The notes under the pieces: generated by a model | The model's input: the letters and a program-made list of their open reading frames with translations, nothing else | Told to the model about the DNA's origin: nothing | Database searches by the model: none | Position numbers and translations under genes: made by a program | Assembly: GCA_023488865.1 (NCBI GenBank) | Contig: JAMDDG010000174.1 | Location: 1 to 9,407, forward strand | Reading direction: 5' to 3' | Source of the DNA: Bacteroidota bacterium | Lineage (GTDB): Bacteria > Bacteroidota > Bacteroidia > Bacteroidales > Prolixibacteraceae | DNA: 9,407 nt | Part shown: positions 5,600-9,407 of the stretch, one piece after another | How the letters are laid out: each line of letters begins with the position of its first letter | How positions within the stretch are numbered: the stretch's first letter is position 1

Positions 5600-7222
5600 T
5601 TATTTCAAGTCCCCAAAAGGTTTGTAAAAACTCTCCGGTGGTCCGAGATAGCTTTGTTTGAGGCCCCCGGTGTTGACAATGATTTTTTGCAGTACAACTC
5701 CCGGATCAACCATAAAGATTTTAAGGGTGTGATAGCCCGGCGTCTTTATCTGATGGGTTGAATGGCTGAAGCGTGCATTGTCGCTGACCGATTTTTCCCA
5801 ATCGGCATTCCGGTTCATCGCATTGAAGTTATCAGGCACCAATGTGATCACCTGCGGCGCTTCCTCGTCGAACGAGATGGCATATTGCAATCCCCTGCCC
5901 GGCTTAAAATTCAGCGTTGGCGAGAAAATGCCCGTGACATCGAACGTTCCGGTATTGAAAAGGTACATTTGATATTCCAGACAGGGTGCATTCTTACCAG
6001 GAAGGCCGGGGGCAGCATCCACGTTTGAAGCAGCCCGCATGGCCGACAAGGTATGTCCATAACCTTCAATTTTGCTCCAGTCGACTTCCACCCAAAGGCG
6101 GTTGTCTTTTCCAAAAGGAGTTTTGGCCTTGCCCAGGCGGAGCCAAGGTTTACTCGGTTCTGCATCAAAATAGAAAGGCGATTTCCCTTTGTTAAAGATG
6201 TCGATGTAATGCTTTTGTTTGTTGAAAACATCAAATCCGGGCAACACCGGAGTTGCCTGTTCTCCAGGCCAGACGGCTTCCGAACCTTCTACCGAGACGC
6301 CCATCGCCGGAGTATCGGCAACTGCTACTTCTAGCAGTTTAATGGCACGGAGCATGGGTTCCTGGTGCGAATTTCCCATCACAATCCCATACTCATCCGC
6401 CAATCGGGGATTTTCCGGATCATCCTCATTGAAGGCGTTGTTCCACATGGCCGGCCAGAGATAATTGCCTTTGAGCCTTAAAATCAGCTCGAACAATTTG
6501 GTATAAAACTCATGCCCGTAATTGGCAACCCTTCCGGGTATCGGAGGGTTCTCCCCTACCGGGACCGTGCCAAACTTCTCCCGGATCCAGTTAGTAAGAT
6601 CGGGCGCTTCGTCATTCAAAAATATGCCGCGGTATTTAACTGAAGGTGAGCCTTGTGCATATCTTCCCGCGTTAACGTACAGTTCAGCTTTTTTTGGTAC
6701 CGGAACATCGGCCCACCAGTACCAAGGCGAAACACCCATCTGTTTGGAGCATTCGTAAATGCCATAGATGGTCCCGCGTTTGTCGCTCCCGGCGATTACC
6801 AGGGCGCGTTTTACCCCGGGAAAAGGTTTGTTGACTACCTGCACCAAAAAAGTTTCCCACTTACCGGCCACCTCAGTTACTTCAATTTTCTTCTCTCTGA
6901 CCAAGCTGTCAATAAGCGGACTTTTTCCGATCGTACCTGCAACAATGAGCTCCTTCGACTCCGGAACTGTGTCCAGGTAAAGACGGGGCTCGGCTGAAGC
7001 AACCTTCCCGATATCTGATCGCAAATCATCAAAGGCCCGTTGTACGCCTTCCCAATCTTTTGAGCTGATCAGGAGCGGTGTTGATTGTTTCGAAGCTGAA
7101 ATAGTCAATTTGTCTTTCCCTCTTTCTGTGGAAACAAATATTCCCTTTTCATCAGCTGATTGTGCGTCCGTCGATTGAGACAGGAACAGCAAAGCGAAGA
7201 CAAGAAGCAGGATGGTACGCAT
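5600..7222 (-). CDS. GH115 alpha-glucuronidase family protein, internally deleted and probably inactive
   Basis: A 540-residue exported protein with signal peptide 1-20 (cleavage near TDA-QS). Intact GH115 enzymes, roughly 830 residues or more, remove (4-O-methyl)glucuronic acid from xylan. The N-terminal domain is clear: GSDKRGTIYGIYECSKQMGV (145-164), PWYWWADVP (166-174), VKYRGIFLNDEAP (195-207), and the barrel start NYLWPAMWNNAFNEDDP (253-269) up to GNSHQEPMLRA (283-293). The next residues, EVAVADTPAMGVSVEGSEAVWPG (298-320), belong in the family to the region after the catalytic barrel, so around 300 residues of catalytic core appear to be gone. A second jump joins VEVDWSK (378-384) to IEGYGHTLSAM (385-395), losing the linker and first part of the C-terminal domain, whose remainder (CLEYQMYLF, SPTLNFKPGRGLQYAISFD) follows. 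Both gaps keep the frame. The family's SHHEPM motif, as I remember it, reads SHQEPM here. The missing core makes glucuronidase activity unlikely. It could equally be called a pseudogene. Confidence 0.85.
   Translation of the reverse strand: MRTILLLVFALLFLSQSTDAQSADEKGIFVSTERGKDKLTISASKQSTPLLISSKDWEGVQRAFDDLRSDIGKVASAEPRLYLDTVPESKELIVAGTIGKSPLIDSLVREKKIEVTEVAGKWETFLVQVVNKPFPGVKRALVIAGSDKRGTIYGIYECSKQMGVSPWYWWADVPVPKKAELYVNAGRYAQGSPSVKYRGIFLNDEAPDLTNWIREKFGTVPVGENPPIPGRVANYGHEFYTKLFELILRLKGNYLWPAMWNNAFNEDDPENPRLADEYGIVMGNSHQEPMLRAIKLLEVAVADTPAMGVSVEGSEAVWPGEQATPVLPGFDVFNKQKHYIDIFNKGKSPFYFDAEPSKPWLRLGKAKTPFGKDNRLWVEVDWSKIEGYGHTLSAMRAASNVDAAPGLPGKNAPCLEYQMYLFNTGTFDVTGIFSPTLNFKPGRGLQYAISFDEEAPQVITLVPDNFNAMNRNADWEKSVSDNARFSHSTHQIKTPGYHTLKIFMVDPGVVLQKIIVNTGGLKQSYLGPPESFYKPFGDLK
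6320..6339. repeat. Perfect 8-bp inverted repeat at the GH115 deletion junction
   Basis: AACTGCTA (6320-6327), CTTC (6328-6331) and TAGCAGTT (6332-6339) form a perfect hairpin. It covers residues 295-301 of the GH115 protein, just where the sequence passes from the N-terminal half of the barrel to the post-barrel region. Confidence 0.55.
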
Positions 7223-7270
7223 ACGAATGAGATTAAAATATCCTGTTAAGATGATTTGTTTAGAAAGCAG

Positions 7271-7405
7271 TTACATTAGGGACATACCGGTTAAGTACCC
7301 TGAAAAACATTTTTCAGGCCCATATTTGGTGGGGAAGAAGTCGGTCAGGGCCAACACCGCTACCAGCATAAACTTAAGGATTTTTTTATGAATAATTCTT
7401 TTCAT
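7271..7405 (-). CDS. Short signal-peptide-like ORF, possible gene remnant
   Basis: A 44-codon ORF on the minus strand from ATG 7405 to TAA 7271, ending 48 bp before the GH115 start. It begins with a basic stretch (MKRIIHKKILK) and a hydrophobic core (FMLVAVLAL), like the signal peptide of an exported Bacteroidota protein. It then runs into a low-credibility tail that contains a perfect palindrome. Because both neighbouring genes carry large deletions, it may be the 5' stump of a lost exported protein. It could also be chance. Confidence 0.25.
   Translation of the reverse strand: MKRIIHKKILKFMLVAVLALTDFFPTKYGPEKCFSGYLTGMSLM
7299..7318. repeat. Perfect palindrome with 9-bp arms
   Basis: CCTGAAAAA (7299-7307) and TTTTTCAGG (7310-7318) are perfect inverted repeats with a 2-bp spacer. 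No T-run follows on either strand, so it is a poor terminator. It may be an operator or a rearrangement scar. Confidence 0.5.
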
Positions 7406-7428
7406 TGTGTTCCGGTTTTGGAATGAAA

Positions 7429-7441
7429 TTAACCGGGTTAA
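7429..7441. promoter_or_regulatory. Palindrome TTAACC-G-GGTTAA, candidate operator
   Basis: A perfect 6-1-6 palindrome in the region between the GH115 and mannonate genes. Related GGTTAA sequences occur at 7289-7294 and 7490-7495, suggesting several half-sites for one regulator, plausibly of hexuronate genes. No regulator gene is in the window. Confidence 0.35.
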
Positions 7442-7551
7442 TGGGGTTGAATCTAATAATTAATTCCGTTTGCACACATTGGAATCTGCGGTTAATTTAG
7501 TTAATGTGTTATTTTTACGGTGGCAAAATTTATCGGGCAGTTGAATCTTTT

Positions 7552-7564
7552 GCCGTCGGACGGC
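7552..7564. promoter_or_regulatory. Palindrome GCCGTC-G-GACGGC before the mannonate genes
   Basis: A second perfect 6-1-6 palindrome centred on G, ending 31 bp before the ATG of the oxidoreductase remnant. As RNA it could form a 5-bp stem with a CGG loop. It could be an operator or a leader hairpin of the downstream transcript. Confidence 0.35.
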
Positions 7565-7595
7565 GTTAGTAGTTTAAATCATTTGATATCATCCA

Positions 7596-7773
7596 ATGGA
7601 AAAAAACATTTTTAATCTGAAGGGGAAGATTGCCGTGGTGACCGGTGGGACGGTTTGGCGATATCAGTGAACTGAATGGCGCCGTGCAGTTTCTCTGCTC
7701 TGATGCAGCCAGTTTTATCACCGGCGTCATCCTTCCGGTAGATGGCGGTTTCAGCTCTTTCAGCGGGGTCTAA
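7596..7773 (+). pseudogene. SDR-type D-mannonate oxidoreductase (fructuronate reductase) remnant
   Basis: From ATG 7596 the frame reads MEKNIFNLKGKIAVVTGGT, the N-terminal Rossmann strand and glycine motif of a short-chain dehydrogenase. It then runs into a stop at 7668. In another frame, from 7651 to TAA 7771, the sequence reads RFGDISELNGAV, QFLCSDAASFITGVI, LPVDGGFSSFSGV, the usual C-terminus of the family. Intact enzymes are about 270 residues, so roughly 630-640 bp including the catalytic Ser/Tyr-x3-Lys region are missing, and the join is out of frame. The intact enzyme reduces fructuronate to mannonate, the step just before UxuA, which follows 17 bp downstream. The gene is certainly non-functional as read. 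An assembly error is the alternative. Confidence 0.88.
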
Positions 7774-7790
7774 TTCAGTAAACTTAAAAA

Positions 7791-8993
7791 ATGCTACTCA
7801 AAACATGGCGATGGTTCGGGGCTAAAGACAGCGTTACGCTTGGCGAAATCAGGCAGGTTGGCGCGACAGGTATCGTGACGGCATTGCACCACATCCCTAA
7901 CGGGGAGGTCTGGGAAACCGCCGAAATACAGAAGGTGAAAAACGAGATAGAAAGTCACGGCCTCACCTGGGAAGTGGTGGAGAGCCTGCCGGTTTCAGAA
8001 GGGATCAAACAGGCGACTCCCGATCGCGACCGCCTGATCACCAACTATATCACCAGTCTGAAAAATTTGGGAAGCTGCGGAATCAGAACGGTTGTCTACA
8101 ATTTTATGCCGGTGCTGGACTGGGCCCGGACTGACCTGCAATTCCATCTGCCCGACGGCGCTGAAACGATGTATTTCGATTTCCCCACCTTTATCGCCTT
8201 CGATCTCTATATTTTAAAAAGAGCGGATGGTGAAAAAGATTATCCGCCTCATCTGGTTCACATTGCCAGGGAGATTGCCTCAAAGATGACGGTTGAAGAG
8301 GCCGAAAAACTTGCTTATAACATCATTATCAAAACGCAGGGATTTATTGACGGATCCATCGACGGGAACAGTGCCGATCCAAAAAGTGCTTTCCTGAATC
8401 TAATCCGGAAATACCAACAGATTGACGGGATGATGCTGCGCGAAAACATGCGTTACTTTCTTTCCAAAGTGATCCCTGCCGCCGAAGAGGCCGGTGTCAG
8501 GATGTGCATTCACCCCGATGATCCCCCTTTCCCGCTTCTGGGATTACCCAGAATTGTCAAGAATGCCGCAGACTTGCAATGGATTATCGATGCTGTTCCT
8601 TCCTCCTCCAACGGGATCACCTTCTGTACAGGTTCACTGGGTGTCAGGGCAGACAACCTGCTTCCTGAGATGATCCGTCAGTTCGTGCCTCACATCCATT
8701 TTCTGCACCTGCGCAACCTGAAGCGTTTGGAAAACAGCTGCTTTTACGAAGCGGGGCATCTCGACGGTGACCTCAACATGAAAGATATCATGAAAGCGGT
8801 GGTATCGGAACAGGTACGTAGGAAGAAAGAAGGTCGCACCGACTGGTTGATCCCGGTCCGCCCCGATCACGGATTGAAGCTATTGTACGATTTCTCCAGG
8901 AACGACAATCCAGGGTACCCGTTGTTGGGCAGGATGAAAGCCCTGGCACAACTGGAGGGATTGGCTTTGGGTCTTTCCGATAAAGAAGTATAG
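7791..8993 (+). CDS. uxuA: Mannonate dehydratase UxuA
   Basis: A 400-residue cytoplasmic enzyme of full family length. It removes water from D-mannonate to give 2-keto-3-deoxy-D-gluconate in the hexuronate pathway. Diagnostic blocks are KTWRWFG (4-10), GATGIVTALHHIPNGEVW (24-41), VYNFMPVLDWARTDL (102-116), GVRMCIHPDDPP (235-246), ITFCTGSLGVRADN (276-289), IHFLHLRN (302-309), EAGHLDGD (320-327) and IPVRPDHG (354-361). The expected metal ligands appear present: His241, Cys279, His306 and Asp359, by analogy with known UxuA structures. Start ATG 7791 lies 17 bp after the stop of the oxidoreductase remnant and matches the family N-terminus. The intact operon would have been oxidoreductase-uxuA. 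With its partner deleted here, its substrate would have to come from another copy of the reductase. Confidence 0.96.
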   Translation: MLLKTWRWFGAKDSVTLGEIRQVGATGIVTALHHIPNGEVWETAEIQKVKNEIESHGLTWEVVESLPVSEGIKQATPDRDRLITNYITSLKNLGSCGIRTVVYNFMPVLDWARTDLQFHLPDGAETMYFDFPTFIAFDLYILKRADGEKDYPPHLVHIAREIASKMTVEEAEKLAYNIIIKTQGFIDGSIDGNSADPKSAFLNLIRKYQQIDGMMLRENMRYFLSKVIPAAEEAGVRMCIHPDDPPFPLLGLPRIVKNAADLQWIIDAVPSSSNGITFCTGSLGVRADNLLPEMIRQFVPHIHFLHLRNLKRLENSCFYEAGHLDGDLNMKDIMKAVVSEQVRRKKEGRTDWLIPVRPDHGLKLLYDFSRNDNPGYPLLGRMKALAQLEGLALGLSDKEV

Positions 8994-9040
8994 ATTAACC
9001 AGTGAAATCTGATACAGAAATAGTTTAATTCAAAAAATGG

Positions 9041-9048
9041 TATCTTTG
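9041..9048 (+). promoter_or_regulatory. -7 box of the mntA-hepT module, near-leaderless
   Basis: TATCTTTG is a perfect TAnnTTTG box, identical to that of the tRNA-Val promoter. It ends only 4 bp before the ATG at 9053, so the transcript would start at or within a few bases of the start codon. A good -33 TTTG is not visible at the usual spacing. Confidence 0.5.
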
Positions 9049-9052
9049 TTTT

Positions 9053-9346
9053 ATGAGTTTAGATGAAACGAAAATAAGGGTTATTTCTAATTATTTTAGT
9101 GCACATCCTGTACTAAAGGCTTATCTTTTTGGCTCTTATGCACGCGGCGAGGCAGACAATGAGAGTGACATAGATATTTTGGTCGACCTTGATTATTCCC
9201 AGACGATTGGGTTACAATTCATTCAAATGAAAATTGATTTGGAGAGATTGCTAAATACTAAAGTCGACTTAGTTTCTTCAAATGGCCTGTCTAAATACAT
9301 CAAACCATTAATTGACAATGAAAAGCAATTAATTTATGCGAAGTAA
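9053..9346 (+). CDS. mntA: MntA-like minimal nucleotidyltransferase antitoxin
   Basis: A complete 97-residue MNT-domain protein. The nucleotidyltransferase signature is present: GS at 27-28 (LFGSYARGEADNE), ten residues, then D-x-D at Asp39/Asp41 (SDIDILVD), with a third carboxylate likely at Asp72 (KVDLVS). In HepT-MntA modules the MNT protein neutralises the HEPN toxin by adding AMP groups to a tyrosine near its active site. The downstream HEPN gene overlaps its end by 11 bp, as is usual. The start is ATG 9053, just after a perfect -7 box. A second role as a solitary nucleotidyltransferase is unlikely given the overlap. Confidence 0.9.
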   Translation: MSLDETKIRVISNYFSAHPVLKAYLFGSYARGEADNESDIDILVDLDYSQTIGLQFIQMKIDLERLLNTKVDLVSSNGLSKYIKPLIDNEKQLIYAK

Positions 9347-9407
9347 TTTGGGAGATAAGGTAAGACTTCAGCACATTTTAGATGCCATAATTGAGATTGA
9401 AAGTTAC
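9336..9407 (+). CDS. hepT: HEPN (DUF86) HepT-like toxin, N-terminal 24 codons only
   Basis: An open frame starts at ATG 9336, overlaps the last 11 bp of mntA in another frame and runs off the window edge. The visible residues, MRSNLGDKVRLQHILDAIIE and IESY, match the start of DUF86/HepT proteins, with the first helix RLQHILDAIIEIE. HepT toxins are HEPN-fold RNases. The catalytic R-x4-6-H motif and the target tyrosine lie beyond the window, so integrity cannot be judged. Confidence 0.8.
   Translation, partial: MRSNLGDKVRLQHILDAIIEIESY

Larger units (their letters stand above)
7223..7595. other. Divergent intergenic region of the hexuronate locus
   Basis: About 370 bp between the divergently oriented GH115 gene and the mannonate oxidoreductase remnant. 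It holds a 44-codon minus-strand ORF, three perfect palindromes (7299-7318, 7429-7441, 7552-7564), and GTTAAT repeated at 7491-7496 and 7500-7505 with a 9-bp period. I could not identify a clean TAnnTTTG box in either direction. The best plus-strand candidate, around 7543-7552, departs from the consensus. Confidence 0.5.

Noticed and set aside
5762..6997. Several plus-strand ORFs inside the GH115 gene
   Set aside because: They are shadows in other frames of a GC-richer gene and have no recognisable protein features or start signals.
8634..8870. Minus-strand ORF inside uxuA
   Set aside because: It overlaps a strongly conserved enzyme gene and has no independent support.
1..9407. CRISPR array or transposon ends
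   Set aside because: No regularly spaced repeats, transposase gene or paired terminal inverted repeats were seen.

Overview
The window looks like chromosomal DNA of a member of the Bacteroidota, probably a polysaccharide degrader of the Bacteroidales or Cytophagales/Sphingobacteriales type. Three things point there: several good matches to the Bacteroidota -7 promoter box TAnnTTTG (before the tRNA, the XRE gene, the mntA gene and, on the minus strand, the 800-residue gene), the general lack of Shine-Dalgarno sequences, and the protein families present (class I fumarase, GH115 glucuronidase, UxuA with an SDR-type mannonate oxidoreductase).

Layout. Positions 1-521 are core genome: the 3' end of a class I fumarate hydratase with its terminator, then tRNA-Val(TAC) with its own promoter and terminator. 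Positions 522-4413 form a strikingly AT-rich accessory block next to the tRNA. It holds two minus-strand genes of unknown function: a 367-residue protein whose C-terminus resembles a BECR/EndoU-type RNase fold, and an 800-residue exported or membrane protein with degenerate repeats and a C-terminal RDD membrane domain. A 53-bp element with conserved ends and an unrelated middle lies at the 3' end of both genes. Positions 4599-5397 hold a two-gene unit, a HipB-like XRE regulator and a HicB-like protein with a C-terminal DNA-binding region. Neither has its toxin (HipA, HicA). The promoter sits inside a near-perfect 14-bp inverted repeat, as expected for autorepression.

Positions 5600-8993 are a decayed glucuronoxylan/hexuronate locus. 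The GH115 alpha-glucuronidase gene has kept its reading frame but appears to have lost most of its catalytic domain and a second internal piece. Next, on the opposite strand, is an SDR mannonate oxidoreductase reduced to its first and last few dozen codons. It is followed by an apparently intact mannonate dehydratase, uxuA. In an intact version these genes would release 4-O-methyl-glucuronate or glucuronate from xylan side chains and pass it, via fructuronate and mannonate, to 2-keto-3-deoxygluconate. The divergent intergenic region carries several short palindromes and a 44-codon signal-peptide-like ORF.

Positions 9041-9407 begin a HepT-MntA type toxin-antitoxin module: a complete MNT-type minimal nucleotidyltransferase and, overlapping its end, the first 24 codons of a HEPN (DUF86) protein cut by the window edge.

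The most notable points are the two in-frame deletions in GH115 next to an out-of-frame deletion in its pathway neighbour, the paired antitoxin-like genes without toxins under a well-formed operator, and the repeated 3' element flanking the two AT-rich orphan genes. No clear new multi-gene system is proven by the sequence alone.
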